Positions 11,943-23,500 of a DNA stretch of 64,000 bases are shown one piece after another (the first letter of the stretch is position 1; each line of letters begins with the position of its first letter). The DNA is from Melieria omissa (taxonomy: Eukaryota; Arthropoda; Insecta; Diptera; Ulidiidae), in assembly GCA_963971225.1 (NCBI GenBank), contig OZ020269.1, forward strand, positions 29,801,783 through 29,865,782. Reading direction: 5' to 3'. The notes beneath the pieces were generated by a model, which searched no databases, was not told the origin of the DNA, and was given only the letters and a program-made list of their open reading frames with translations. Both the position numbers and the translations under genes were made by a program.

Positions 11943-12780
11943 AACCCTGAAGGTGCATCGTTATCTTGGCCCTGTATGAAAATGTATCAGGTGTACAACT
12001 TTGCTTCCGCCGTTTTCCGATAGGTGGCTGTACCGGCTGAGGCTGGTTGAAATACATAGATGGTAATGCCTTTAAAGTGAGTGTGGACAGTGCCTAACGA
12101 ATTGTCATCGCCGTTTCAGTGACAGTTGTTCTTGTTTTCGTATTATTCACGCTCGAAAATGTCCGTTTATGTGCCCAATTCTCGCCATTTGCGGGAAGTT
12201 TTACTTTTCTGTTACAATTAAAAAAAAAATGCAGCTGAAGCGCATCGAATGCTCTCAGAAACTTACGGTGATGCTGCTCTGAGTGAAAGAACGTGTCGGG
12301 AGTGGTTTCAACGTTTTAAAAATGGTGATTTCGATGTCGAAGACAAACAAGGTGGTGACCACTTTTGCGGCCTCACGTCGCAAAAGTGGTCAAAAAGTAC
12401 CTGGAAACGCTGAAATGGGAAGTCTTGCCCCACCCGCCGTATTCCCCAGATGTCGCCCCTTCTGACTTCCACCTATTCCGTTCGATGGCACACGGCCTGG
12501 CAGATCAACATTTTCAATCCTTCGAAGAATTGGAAAAATGGATTGCTTCATGGATAGCGTCAAAAGAGGACTCCTTTTTTCCAAGCCGGGATCCGAAAAT
12601 TGCCGGAAAGATGGGAGAAAGTTGTCGCTAGCGACGGACAATACTTTGAATAATACATCTGTAAGCACTTTTTCGCAATAAAGCTTTTAATTTTGGAAAA
12701 ACACGGCGGAAGCAAAGTTGTACACCTGATATATCTAGTATTTGTAAGTCGATTCGGCTAACGATGCACTTACAGGTTAA
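11943..12780. mobile_element. TTAA-flanked MITE interrupted by a mariner element
   Basis: The left end is TTAA then CCCTGAAGGTGCATCGTTA (11943-11965). The right end is TAACGATGCACTTACAGG then TTAA (12759-12780), which is its inverted repeat with small gaps. TTAA targets are typical of piggyBac-type elements. Without the 741-bp mariner at 11989-12729 the element would be only about 90 bp, so it is probably a very short or internally deleted non-autonomous copy. Confidence 0.55.
11989..12729 (+). mobile_element. Internally deleted mariner element (DD34D type)
   Basis: The ends match as inverted repeats (TCAGGTGTACAACTTTGCTT at 11989, inverted at 12710-12729), and both sides are flanked by TA, the mariner target. 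The transposase starts near 12158 (MSVYVPNSRHLREV). Its N-terminal part includes SERTCREWFQRFKNGDFDVED. The central catalytic part is missing. The C-terminal part resumes with HPPYSPDVAPSDFHLFRSM at about 12430-12490. A frame change near 12212-12230 (poly-A run) and the internal deletion make it non-autonomous. An AATAAA sits near the 3' end, before the terminal repeat. Confidence 0.9.
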
Positions 12781-12878
12781 ATTTAAGTTCCAAGAACGCA
12801 AAAATTTTACTAGTTACAGATATATCTTTCTTTCTTTTCGATATTGTTTTTCAATATCAGGATATTTTCAATATCACC

Positions 12879-13154
12879 GTTTCTGAGAGCATTCGATGCG
12901 CTTCAGCTGCATTTTTTTTCGAATTGTAACAGAAAAGTAAAACTTCCCGCAAATGGCGAGAATTGGGCACATAAACGGACATTTTCGAGCGTGAATAATA
13001 CGAAAACAAGAACAACTGTCACTGAAACGGCGATGACAATTCGTTAGGCACTGTCCACACTCACTTTAAAGGCATTACCATCTATGTATTTCAACCAGCC
13101 TCAGCCGGTACAGCCACCTATCGGAAAACGGCGGAAGCAAAGTTGTACACCTGA
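12879..13154 (-). mobile_element. Inverted 5' end of the same mariner family
   Basis: This 276-bp block is the reverse complement of 11989-12264, with only a few differences, and ends with the same terminal repeat followed by TA (13155-13156). It includes the start of the transposase. Together with the 741-bp copy it forms a long inverted repeat whose two outer ends are both mariner 5' ends. It is probably a second, truncated insertion in opposite orientation. It keeps a codon at the poly-A position that the first copy has lost. Confidence 0.88.
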
Positions 13155-13169
13155 TAAAAAAATATTTTG

Positions 13170-13275
13170 TTAACCCTTTCGACCCCAAAGTTGCCTAAAA
13201 TTGTTCAAAAGTAAACTAGCTCTAGAACTCTAACAAAGAGGCGTGGCGACTTCAAAGGTCGTGTTCACACTTGTG
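13170..13275 (-). mobile_element. Fragment of TTAA-flanked MITE family B
   Basis: It begins TTAA then CCCTTTCGACC and includes GGCGTGGCGACTTCAAA. It matches both the end and an internal part of the fuller copy at 42525-43039 in reverse orientation, so it is an internally deleted copy. There is no coding capacity. Confidence 0.65.
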
Positions 13276-16200
13276 TAGTGGTACCACAAGGTCACTCACA
13301 CCGACACTATCCGTCCGATCGTGCAATTGCATATTCCGTTATGCACTGGTGTCAGGTTGCCACTCGAGACGCGCGCCGCACTTGTAAACAAAGCAAGTCA
13401 GCACTTGTGGCGGCGGTCGAGCGAGTTCAACGCTACCTACCGCAGCGCACTGTTCCTAACGGAAATATGCAAGATCAGCTATTTTGGTCCTTGCCTACGG
13501 ATTGGTCAGTTAAACTGTGCTCTGGAAAAATGGGCGGAGTATTGGAAATGCCATGCAAGAATAACAGTTATGTTTTCCTTTATAAGGTTAACTTCTGCTC
13601 TTGCGGCAAACGGAAACCACTGCGTTTCAATTTATTGCATAGAAGTTCATGTCGGCTCTTTTAGCCACTAAGCATTGGCGTGGCTCGCCTTTACAATAAG
13701 CCAACCAGAACTGCTTTCTGACGGACGATCACAGAACCCATCCACTCTTCTTCGTTTCCACACCACACTTGTTAGGCAAATGGTTCATGATTTAAATACG
13801 AAAAAGTAATATCGAGACACACGGATACGGGATCGAGACACGGGTTCAAAAAGATTAAATAAATAAACAAAGCCTTTTCAGCTTTGATGTTTCGATTGCA
13901 GATTTCGAAAGTTCAAACCATTTAAGTCACAAAACATGTAGACGAATTTTTTATTGTTTGATTTTTTACCGAATAAAGTAATTAAACAAGTCTTGAGAAA
14001 ACGTCCCTTCAAACGCGTATTGATCTGTGCTGGGAATAGTTTTGTTTCAGGAAGGATGGAAATGTTAGAAGGCAGGTTTCAGGAACGAGGATTTCAATGA
14101 GTGTCAATAATACTTGACTGGAATTCAGCAAAGTCATAGGTTCTGGGGGAAAACATTCTTAGTTCACTCATCTTCAGGATATGGTATTGCAATGAACTTA
14201 TTCATATGTTTAGGTTTAATCAGTGGGTGAAAGCAGTCAGTAGTTCTCTACTGCGTTTCCGCTCACTCACACTGGAAGGTGAAGTAAGCAACATATCTGT
14301 GGTCATATGGAAGAGTAGCTTCCATATAAGAGTAGCACAGATATATTAAATTATAATATTGAGTAATGCGTTATGTAATGCGCCGCATATGACCCACATA
14401 TTTGAAAAGTTTTGCGCTGACGTGACTTGGAACCCAACACCATCTCTTTAATTCCACATGAACCACACACAACAACAAATCGGTCACACAATGAATCAGT
14501 GAACAACAGTCACGCAGCAATGACTATTTTTCGTATTATTTAAAAATTAATAATAACAACACAAACCTCTGATATAATCGTTTTGCATATCAAAGAAGCG
14601 CAAATGCCTTTCCATTGAAACTTTAACAAGCACACACACACACACACACACAAAATGACCGAACACTGTGCTGGCCTTTTACATCCCGATTCCCACAATA
14701 TTCCCCGGACATTTGGTGCGGCATTCCAGGCGTCTGTCGATAGTGGGCAATTAACGCGCGGCATTTCAAGCGGCAGCGACAATTAAAAGCATTTTTGTAC
14801 TGAATTAAGAAATTGCGGCGCACAGAGAGCGGCCACAAGACGCGCCTTTTGGCAGCTTTTCGTTGCGTTTGCACTGCAACGTGGCTAATTGTCACATAAT
14901 TGCATTAATTAAATGGGAAAGAATGTTTTGGCGCTTTTTGCAGCCGCTGCTGCAGCACACATAGCCAACACCAAACAAACGCGCCAAATCAGTTGTGCTG
15001 GCCATAAGTTTGTTGTGGTTTTTAGGTGGCTAGAAGCCAGCAAAGCAGCGATCGATATCACTGATCGCCGCTAATTAGTGCTAATCACACACTCACACAC
15101 ATACACTCGCAGCGACACGCATCGCTTTCATGTGAACGAACGCGCAGCGCGGCAGAATTGTGCGTATTCGAAGCGCGCGTATCTCGAAGTGCGCAGCGCT
15201 GGCCATAAATCTGCAGCGAGCCGCATTTGCCGCATACTTTGCTGCAGCACTGCCGGCTGTTTGGTGACTGCGCCTGCAGTTGCCGTTGTGTTGCCTTTGC
15301 GCCGGCAATGGTGACGACGACGATGGCGACCGCTTTGCTTCGACCGCTTTGCAGCTGGCAATGTGCAATGTCGCAATGAATGACTTCATAAATGGCTTTT
15401 CACTTTATGAGCGAAGCCTTCAATGAAATGTTCATATTTTTCACTGTTATTAGCATCGTTTGTCATTTTTTTCGCATTCGCACTTTGCACTTTTGTTGGC
15501 TGCTTTTCATGGTTTTCCTCTTTGCAGCAATTTGTTTGCCGCCACATTTGGAAGTGCGAAATATTTGCCGCATTTTAAATGTTACTAAAATGGTGTGAGC
15601 GCGTTTTTTTCACTCCAGCTGGTTTTTTTTAGAGTTATTATTGTTGTTGTTGTTGTTGCTGTGCTGTTATTTATTTTGGTTTACTGAAAGAATTCACTTT
15701 TCGCCCGCTTTTAATTATGCGTCGGTGTGTTTTATGTGTTTGTGAGCTAAATTGTTGGCATTACTTTTAACACAATTTGTAAGCGATTTTTTCTCGAAAG
15801 AGTGTAATTATAAAAATGTATCCTTGTTTTTAATTGTGTGCCAAATATAAACATTTCTTGAAATTCATAAAATTTTTACTACATTTTTTCAAATTTAACA
15901 TTTCTGGAAGGAAGGCGGAGACAGGGACTATGAAAAATACAACGGAAAACTTTTCAATTCTCAACTAAATTTAAAAATTCGTTTGTTTTACTTACGTTTT
16001 CATGCAAAAGATTCATTTTAATATACATATTTATTTTATACATTTTTCTTAAATATATTTTAGAAAAATGCATAGACGTTGCTTCTAACGAAAACCTGTC
16101 TAAACAAATTCAAAACAGCTCCTAAATCCTAAAAGCAGGGAATTTAATGGGAAGTCGTTCACAATTTTTCTGTAAACTTATAATTTTTATAAATTTTCTT

Positions 16201-17139
16201 CAAAAATATAGGATGTCGCTATAAAAGTGCATATTTATTGAGCAAATGGTGTAAAGTAGACCTGTTCCAATTAAGTATGAAATAAAATATTCGGCAAATG
16301 GCCTCCGCGGCTCTGATCACAAACCTATACTGTTTTTCGATTTTATATTCAATTTTGACAGGTGGGACTGCATCTCACCGATGAAGCGGTAGACCTCAGC
16401 TGAGGAATTGTTTATGATTTATTCGTATGAACCAGAGATTTCACAATATGTTCAAGAACAGACTTCTTGCATGGATCATTTGCAATGTAGTTATGAAATA
16501 GTTTTTAGAAAGTAGAAGGATAGATATAACATAAAGCTTCCAAGTTCAAACGTAAGTTTAAAAAATGTCCAAAAAATACTCCGAATCTTGCAATCTCGGT
16601 TTGTACCGAAATCGCTTATAACACCGTGCGACAGCTTTTTTTCACACCAGGAAAAATCCATATGTGCGTGATACCCAAATAAATTAGAATTTTTGTACTT
16701 CATTAGAAATGCAGCTTCCACCTTTTCATTAATAACTTTCGAATCAATATAGTTAGAGCAATAAAATTTTGACTCGTGATCAAGGAGATTTTGGGTTTTA
16801 AGTATGTTAAAAAATTTTCAACAAAATTCTATATTAATTTTCAAGGTTATAAAGGATTAAAATTTTCAAAGAACCTTTTCTATATCCCTTTTTACAAATA
16901 GATACAAAATATATTTGATTTAAATTCGTGAGTCTTTCCGCTTTCATTTGATATACATATCGCCATATTCTAACGAGGTTAAGTATTTTTTATATTTTTT
17001 ATCTCCATCAAAATTTTGAAGTCTTTTGAAAAGGACAAAGGATGTTGAAATAAAAAACTGAGTACGCAGTATTACTAGGTTTGGTCTCTAGTTTCACGCC
17101 CATATATATCTTTTTCGGTGTGAAATTTTTTTTTTTAAT
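13276..17139. other. Intergenic region
   Basis: No gene recognised. Two overlapping open frames of about 120 codons at 13278-13671 resemble no family. A GC-richer block at about 14540-15600 resembles those at 9.5-11.3 and 20.1-21.1 kb. It contains a (CA)n run and TTG triplet runs, with overlapping meaningless frames on both strands. The remainder from 15600 to 17080 is AT-rich. Confidence 0.35.
14631..14652. repeat. (CA)n microsatellite
   Basis: An uninterrupted CA dinucleotide run of about 11 units. Confidence 0.9.
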
Positions 17140-17460
17140 TTTTGTCGAACGGTGTAATGCGCCATCTCACACTACTCATTACGCTAAAAATTCGACCCAC
17201 ATGGTTCCGCAACCCTACGAAGGTTCGCTTGATTTAGATCCGTGCGACTTCTGGCTATTTGCTAAATTCAAAAGATCGCTCCGTGGACATAATTTTGAGT
17301 CGATTGAGAAGATAAAAGCGGAATCGAAGAAGGTGTTGTAGGCCATTCCGGAAAATTACTATTTGGGATGTTTCGAAGAGTGGAAGAAATAATGACATAA
17401 GTGCATTGCATCGAAGGGAGAGTACTTTTAAAGCGACGAAATAGATTTGGAAGAATAAAT
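17140..17460 (+). mobile_element. Decayed mariner-like transposase, C-terminal part
   Basis: The forward frame reads NAPSHTTHYAKN, then LDLDPCDFWLFAKFKRSLRG, then FESIEKIKAESKK, a stop, and AIPENYYLGCFEEWKK. This is the pattern around the last catalytic Asp and the C-terminal tail of insect mariner transposases with RGxxFESIE-type tails. Stops and missing proline/tyrosine positions show it is dead. Only the 3' third of the gene is visible. Confidence 0.78.
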
Positions 17461-17959
17461 AAAAGAAATTTTAATTTATAACACAATTTTGGTATTTTTT
17501 AACCCAGTAGTACTTACTTATGTTTCGAAGAATAGCTAGAGTTCTGTTGAGTATGATTAGAGTTTTGCTTAGTCTTCAATGTTTATTATGTTTATTAAGC
17601 AGAAAAGCATCGATCATCTTTTCTCATTTCACAACCAATAATGAGTTCTAAGATATGGTTAAAATTGTTTTAATACTTTGCACAGAGCTCGTATAAATTA
17701 TAACTATAATGTCAAACCTATAGACGGACCTCAAAAACCTCAAAAGACGGACTCATTTCAGCTAAATGAAGGAAATAAGCGCATCATTCTTCGGCCGATT
17801 AACGTAACCGACAAAAGGTACAAGGAACTCTGTTAAATTCCTTATGCTCTCTAGAGAAATAAACAATAAAAAAGTTAACATGGATGCACAAATGTAAAGG
17901 CAATTGTAAGAACCTTCGTAACTTTCGAACCTGTTGTACAAAATCCATTTTGTCAAATT

Positions 17960-18997
17960 TCAAATAGTGCCGTTTGTGCTTAAATTTGCAAACTGGCTTT
18001 GGTCTCCGAGTATTTCGTCGTTATCGTTGTCGTATTGGATAAGCAAAATTATGTAAGTCACAGTGCCCGACACAATCTGTAAATGTTAGTTTCAACCAGT
18101 TAACTGCAACAACAACGCTGACTGCCTTTTGTGTTCCAACTTACCGCAGCGATAAGCGACCCGTCCAAATTGTACAAACCGAATATTGAGTATCTGTGCA
18201 AAGCGGTATTAACGAACATGGCAAATTCCATTAGCTGCAATAAGCACACAAAATCAATTCTTAAATAAAATAAATCTTAAATAAAATAAATTCGCACCCG
18301 CGCTCTGAGCGTCACATCGCTCGTGTACAGATTCAACTGTATGACCAGCATTGTTGTGTGTTGTATCTAAACAAATCAAGAACAATTTCAACAAATCTGC
18401 TCAGCTGTGTAGAGTTTTACCGAATTGTAGACCGTCGTAAAGGCAAAAACGGTCAAGAACACATGCAACGCGCTGCAGAGAATGTGGAAACCGTAGAAAA
18501 AGAACGACATGCCAATGTCCAGTCGTGGCTGGTTCGTTTGCAGAGCCGAGCTGATGAGAAACGTGGCCAGATTGTAGGCGTTAATAACGATGGTCAGCGC
18601 AGCTTGGAACATAATGAAGAGCAGCTGCAGGCGCGTGTGGTAGTTGACGTGGTCACCCAACTCGATGGCGTGTTGCTGAAACTGCGCGCAAACAGTGCAC
18701 AAATATTTGCCTACTTTGATAAGTGTCTTCTTACCACCAATACCACATTGACAATCTCCAGCAGCTGCGGCTGTGTTACGCATCGCGTCTGTCCTTGTGC
18801 CATATCCTTCAAGTCGCTTTTCGCTTTCTGCTGTGCGCCCACAATTTTAACCGGATATTGTGACTTATGCAAACTCTGCAATTTCTGTTCGATTTTAATG
18901 CGAAAGACATCACGCTTGCGGCTGTCCATGGCCGCAGCAATATTCGAATGAGAGCGGTTCGATATTTGCTCATAAATGCAGAGGACACGCAAAGCCG
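17960..18997 (-). CDS. Gustatory receptor, C-terminal exons (N-terminal exon not found)
   Basis: Five minus-strand exons join in frame: 18997-18735, 18681-18421, 18366-18298, 18234-18145 and 18076-17960 (stop at 17962-17960). Introns are short (53, 54, 63, 68 nt) and have GT-AG ends; the GTGCGA donor at 18297 is weak. The product, about 265 residues, ends with the insect chemoreceptor pattern: a helix starting RLQLLFIMFQAALTIVINAY, another at SFFFYGFHILCSALHVFLTV, then GLYNLDGSLIAA and IVSGTVTYIILLIQYD, equivalent to the family's TYLVILIQF signature in the last helix. Gustatory receptors are seven-helix ligand-gated cation channels of chemosensory neurons, usually 370-450 aa, so roughly the first third is absent. 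The first visible exon begins in phase 1 after TTGCAG. No upstream exon is seen before the transposon debris at 19.2-20 kb. It could be a gene with a distant or alternative first exon, or a truncated copy. Confidence 0.78.
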
Positions 18998-19269
18998 CTG
19001 CAAGTCAACGTTTAGTGGCGCATAACTGCATTGTTGATGAGTTGTTGCACTTTTCAATTAAACTAATGTGTTTTGCTGACCTTTTATTGCACCACGATTG
19101 CTGTCAAGGTGCCATAATTATGGAGGCAGTAGTGCAGGTGCCACCCATGGGTTGGGCACTTAAAAATTAGTAAAAAATTAATAATGGTTGGAAAAGGTTT
19201 TAACATTTTCTGGGAAGTATATGCTTTCTCCTGGAAGCAGGTAGATTTTTTTTAATTCTAAACCTAAAT

Positions 19270-19510
19270 ACCACAATATTCAGCTGGCAGCTGGCTGAGC
19301 CCGTCTCCCGTAAGGACGATGAAGTGTCGACGAAAAATATGTTCGACGCGATAGTTGATGGTCAACAACAAAGAGGCAGGTCGTGTTTCCGGTGGAACAC
19401 CCAAGTTGAGGAGGCCCTATCATCTCTTGGTGTGACCAACTGGGTTGGTTGTTATGGTCAGTTAAAAAAAAAGCTGAAAACTCTCCTTCAGTCAACATTC
19501 GCTCAAATTT
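19270..19510 (+). mobile_element. Non-LTR retrotransposon C-terminal fragment
   Basis: The forward frame reads MFDAIVDGQQQRGRSCFRW, then QVEEALSSLGVTNW. This matches the conserved tail found after the reverse transcriptase in many LINE proteins (V-F-D/E-A ... RGRP-x-x-RW ... V-E-D/E-L ... LGV-x-NW). The usual GRP is GRS and the downstream WR motif is lost, so it is a relic. It may belong to the same kind of element as the reverse transcriptase fragment at the right edge of the window. Confidence 0.6.
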
Positions 19511-19529
19511 GACCTTCACCTCTTTGGTC

Positions 19530-20010
19530 GGCATGCACCGAAAATCGACGAAGAAACCCACTCCCATCTGAAGGCTTTTCAGTGGAACACCGCACCTCTT
19601 CTCTACATACGATACAATAACTATGTTTTAGGGATTGCAATCCCGGACCAATTTTGCAATCCCGGGATTTTCGGTACGGAAAATCGCAATCCCGGGATTT
19701 TAAATAAATAAATCAGACGTCTGTTTCAATCAAATAACTTGTATTATCATATTAAATACTATTCTGTGTTCTTACATTAGAACTAAAAAGCAAAATATTC
19801 ATAACAAATAAAATAAAATGCATTTAATTGCCAAACCCTGGAAAAAGCTGCTGATACTAGTAGGTGAAATCGTATTCAAATCTTCATATACGTTTTAGGA
19901 CTGCACCGAAAATACACATTCATCTGAGGGATTTCCAGTGGAACGCAGCACCTCTTCTCTAAGGGATTTTCGGGACTGTAATTGTCCGTGATTGCAATCC
20001 CTACTATGTT
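19530..20010. repeat. Repeat cluster with GCAATCCCGGGATT palindromes
   Basis: The run 19535-19605 (GCACCGAAAAT ... CAGTGGAAC ... GCACCTCTTCTCT) recurs at 19908-19972. Between and beyond them are copies of the self-complementary AATCCCGGGATT and of GGGATTGCAATCCC (about 19630-19700, and 19975-20005). This is probably the end region of an interspersed repeat and its partial duplicate. No coding capacity. Confidence 0.6.
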
Positions 20011-21989
20011 TGTATATGCATTCCAAAAAGTCATTTATTTATTTAGCAACACAACATTGCACATCTATGCTGAATTGTAATTGACAGCACTGCAAGTCGC
20101 GACCAAAATTAGCAAAAAATATTATTGGCGATTAGTGCACAAAGCATAAATTTTCACAACAATTGCACCCTACAGCGACGACTGACAGTTGCTGCAGCAA
20201 TATTTATCGTTTTCTCTTTTTATATCTTGTTATTGTTGTTGTTGTTTGTGCACATGTGCGCCTACGCTCTCTAGCGCCATTCTGCGTGCACTGTCGCGTG
20301 CAAGGAATGTCGCCTGCGAATGCCTAATGCGCCGCCACCTTCATCCTGCTAGCAGCGGGTCCCGCACCCATGTCGCCGCTGCCGCCACGCTGCTCCTTGT
20401 GCACAGCCTATGGGCTGCAGGCAGGCGTGCAATAATTGCCAATTACGCGCCGCAATGACCAAAAACCCATATCGAATGCGGTACAATGTGGCGGGGCAAC
20501 TTGTGTTCCAATTGCGCCGCCTTGCTGCGCTCCAGATGTGCACTGGTCCAATGCGCTGCACCGCATTTGTTGCCAGTTGGACTGTGCTGCCAGTTGCTGT
20601 CGCCATATTAGTAGCTTTTGTATTTATTATTTTCGAAGCGTTCGATGATTTTTACGCATGCGCATTTGCGACAAGTGAACAAGTCGCGCAGCATATAAAT
20701 TTTCACTGCCGCCAACTGTCAGCAGCCACTGCGAACGTTCCAACTGCATTGCGCCACTCGCTAATGAAGTTATTAAATATTGGCGCAACCCACTTCAATG
20801 CGACAACTTTTAATATGCCATTTTCCTACTACCTATCTCCCCCCCACTCCGCGCACGTTGATCTCCAACCTGTCCATTAGCAACGCGCCAAAGTGTTTTT
20901 CGCTGTTTAAATTTCCATTTCGCACTTTAATTATGTCTCGGCAGCAGCATTCCGACCAGAAGCTCAGCGCCACGTCAACAATAAATCCGCCCACTGGCCG
21001 TTAATATTTCACTGTGGCAGCGCTCAGCTGCGGCTCGGCCCGCCGGCTGCAGATCTTGATGGATATCCGCTGGCTGCTGCTTGGTATCTGCCCGATTTGA
21101 CTGATCGTGACATCTGGTAGCACTCGCGCCGCTTGCCGGCGTAATGCTTTTTGGCAGCCTGGCTCATATTTTACTCAAACTGACACATTTGACTCGTTTG
21201 CTTTGCTCCGCTCAGTGTCTGCATATCTACCACAAAAGTAGATTTATGGGATTCGTTTGCGCAATAAAAGGACCGCCGCACACAACAAATAAACCAGCGA
21301 ACCAAAGCAAAAGGCAATAAATAAAGTTGAGCTTAATTGAAATGAGAGAAAAGGAAAGGAAAAAATCGAGAGCAAACAGAAGCGGGTCAACACGGATGCA
21401 GCGAGGTGAGGTTGCATGCAATCGGCGGACTGACATGACGCAAAATAGATTGGAAGGTTGTGTGAAGGGTTTAAGGGTTAAAAGAGATGAAGATTGTGAC
21501 TATAGAAGTTTGTATGCTCACCTTAGTCTGAACAAATACATAATAAGTGGCATTGCTTAAAATGCGTCAAGATATATTTTTTAAAAACCAACGAGGCTCA
21601 TATTTGGAATACTTCGAGCACAAAACGATCATTTAAAGATATACTTACATACATTAAGTGCCAAAATCATTAAATTTGTTTATAGTCAGCCATCTCTTCA
21701 TTTTCTACCACGGGACTAGCAGAGAGCACTGTTTCGTATCGTTTTCATGTGCTTTGTTTTGTACAACTACCTGCCTTCTTTAATTCTTTCATAATTCTCC
21801 ATTTCCTTTGCTCTTATGACACAAGAAAACTATAAAAACCACACAAGGCTTGCATAAAAAGTGGCGACAACAATTTTTTTCTGATGCGACTAAAGGTTTT
21901 TGGTCAAGTTCAAGTTAGATCGAGTTTTTAGTAAATTTACCCCCATGTCTCATGGAATGTCTCATGCTTGCTCAAAATCCAGCAAATGA
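20011..21989. other. Intergenic region
   Basis: A GC-richer block at about 20160-21200 resembles the other non-coding GC-richer blocks. Frames of up to 156 codons on both strands overlap and resemble no family. After 21200 the sequence turns AT-rich. Nothing recognisable. Confidence 0.35.
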
Positions 21990-22790
21990 TTGAATAGCGG
22001 AACGCCTTCAAATTTTCATTGGACTAAGGAAATCGGGTACGGAAACAGTAGATATGATTCGTCAAGTATTCAGGAATAAAAGCAAAGTACGAGGGCGGGG
22101 CAATAAGTCCGTGACTTTTTGAATTTCCCGCCTCTTAATTGAAATGGCAACACTGCTCCCGTCAACAGTCATCTGTCAGTTGACTCTTGTCAAAAATTGA
22201 ACAAGCTGCGACATTTAGTTTGTTTTTGACAGCCGTTAATATCAGACTACCGCGTTGAATGAGAAGAAAATGGAAAAAAGTGAATTTCGTGTGCTTATGT
22301 GCAGTTTCCATGGCAAAAATCCATGAATTGGGCTACGAATTGCTCCCTCATCCCGCCTATTCACCCGATCTAGCGCCAAGTGACTATTTCTTGTTCCCAA
22401 ACTTGTAGAAATGGCTCGGCGGAAAGACGAAGTCATCTCACAAACAAATGCCTATTTTGAAGACCTCGACAAATCATATTTTTCGGAAGGGATAAAAAAC
22501 TGGAGAAACGTTGGGCTAAGTGTATAGATCTCAAAAGAGACTACGTTGAAAAAAAAAATAACTTTTTATCTAAAAACCTGTGTTTCATTCAAAAAGTCAC
22601 GGTCTTATTGACCCGCCCTCGTAACAAGCTGCAGTTTTCAAATGAAGCCAGTCATGGCTGGAAATTGAAATGCACCCAGCCACAACTGTTCCCAAGTGAC
22701 CCACCACTGGACGCAAAACGTCATCACGAAGATACCGCAACCTTCTTACAACCCCGACATGGCCCCAACCATTTCATTTTTGGGGGGGTT
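21990..22790 (+). mobile_element. Older mariner-like relic split by another mariner
   Basis: At 22006-22086 the forward frame reads IFIGLRKSGTETVDMIRQVF, the N-terminal helix-turn-helix region of a mariner transposase. After the inserted element at 22090-22621, the sequence from 22622 continues with NAPSHN and IPQPSYNPDMAP, the region just before the last catalytic Asp of a mariner protein. The middle of the gene is lost. Similarity fades near 22770, although an IKET...LKDLK stretch at about 22975-23020 may be more of its tail. Confidence 0.6.
22090..22621 (+). mobile_element. Internally deleted mariner element, second family
   Basis: The 532-bp element has about 35-bp terminal inverted repeats (CGAGGGCGGGGCAATAAGTC at 22090, inverted at 22602-22621, with a few mismatches) and TA on each side (22088-22089, 22622-22623). 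A transposase start, MEKSEFRVLM, at about 22270 is followed directly by the C-terminal part [19 protein letters not shown]. The catalytic middle is therefore deleted. A stop follows the FPNL motif, and later frames are broken. The ends differ from the 11989 element, so this is a separate family. Confidence 0.9.
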
Positions 22791-23229
22791 TGTGTACAAC
22801 TTTTGAGCCAAATATCTACTATTCAAAACCATTGGTTTAGCAATTTAGCAATTTGTATTTGGAAGGTTTGAACCCCCAAACCCCCCCCTACATGCGCCAC
22901 TGGCCGCAACAGACTCTTTTCATTCACAAAGGAGATATCCTTTCTTAAAAGACACCACCAATGCCATCAAAGAAACTCGTACAAATACTCTTAAGGATCT
23001 TAAGAATTACCCAACTAGGAAGCCTTCGAATAGTGAAAAAGAAGCTGCCAAAAGTGTGTCAACGCTCAAAGAGGATATACTTTAAAGAATCCTGAAAGAA
23101 GGCAGAACGGATTCCGAGCTAGTAAAGACATCCTCGGATGCCTCATTCACAAATTTTTTTTGTTTCCATGTTTTCAGGAACTGAATTGTTCCAAGTGTAA
23201 ATGTTCCTCTTATTTGCAATTACCACATA

Positions 23230-23500
23230 TCACAACAGCCGCTGTGGCTCAGTTGGTTAGTGCGTTGGACCGCGAGTCGAAGGCAGCGACCCAGATTCAA
23301 ATACTGCTGTAATAAGACCTAAAAAAATAACGGGAAAACTCGTTTTCTCTTTCGGTGGCTGTCCCCTCAGCTGGAAATGGCAAACCTCCCAACCTGCCGT
23401 TCGGAACCGGCATAAAACTGTAGGTCCCTTCCACCTGTTGCGGGAAGTTAGACCTTAGTCTCGCGTAAGCGGGCTGTCGTGCCAATCAATTACTAATTAT
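23230..23500 (+). mobile_element. tRNA-derived SINE, second family
   Basis: A tRNA-like head begins near 23236 with GCTGTGGCTCAGTTGGTTAG, containing a perfect A box (TGGCTCAGTTGG). About 50 bp on is a decayed B box (AGATTCAAATAC). The following non-tRNA body includes CTGCCGTTCGGAACCGGC and AAACTGTAGGTCCC. Mutated stems and the attached body argue for a SINE and against a working tRNA gene. Confidence 0.65.

Noticed and set aside
23236..23310. Functional tRNA gene
   Set aside because: The A box is good, but the B box and stems are decayed and a SINE-like body follows.
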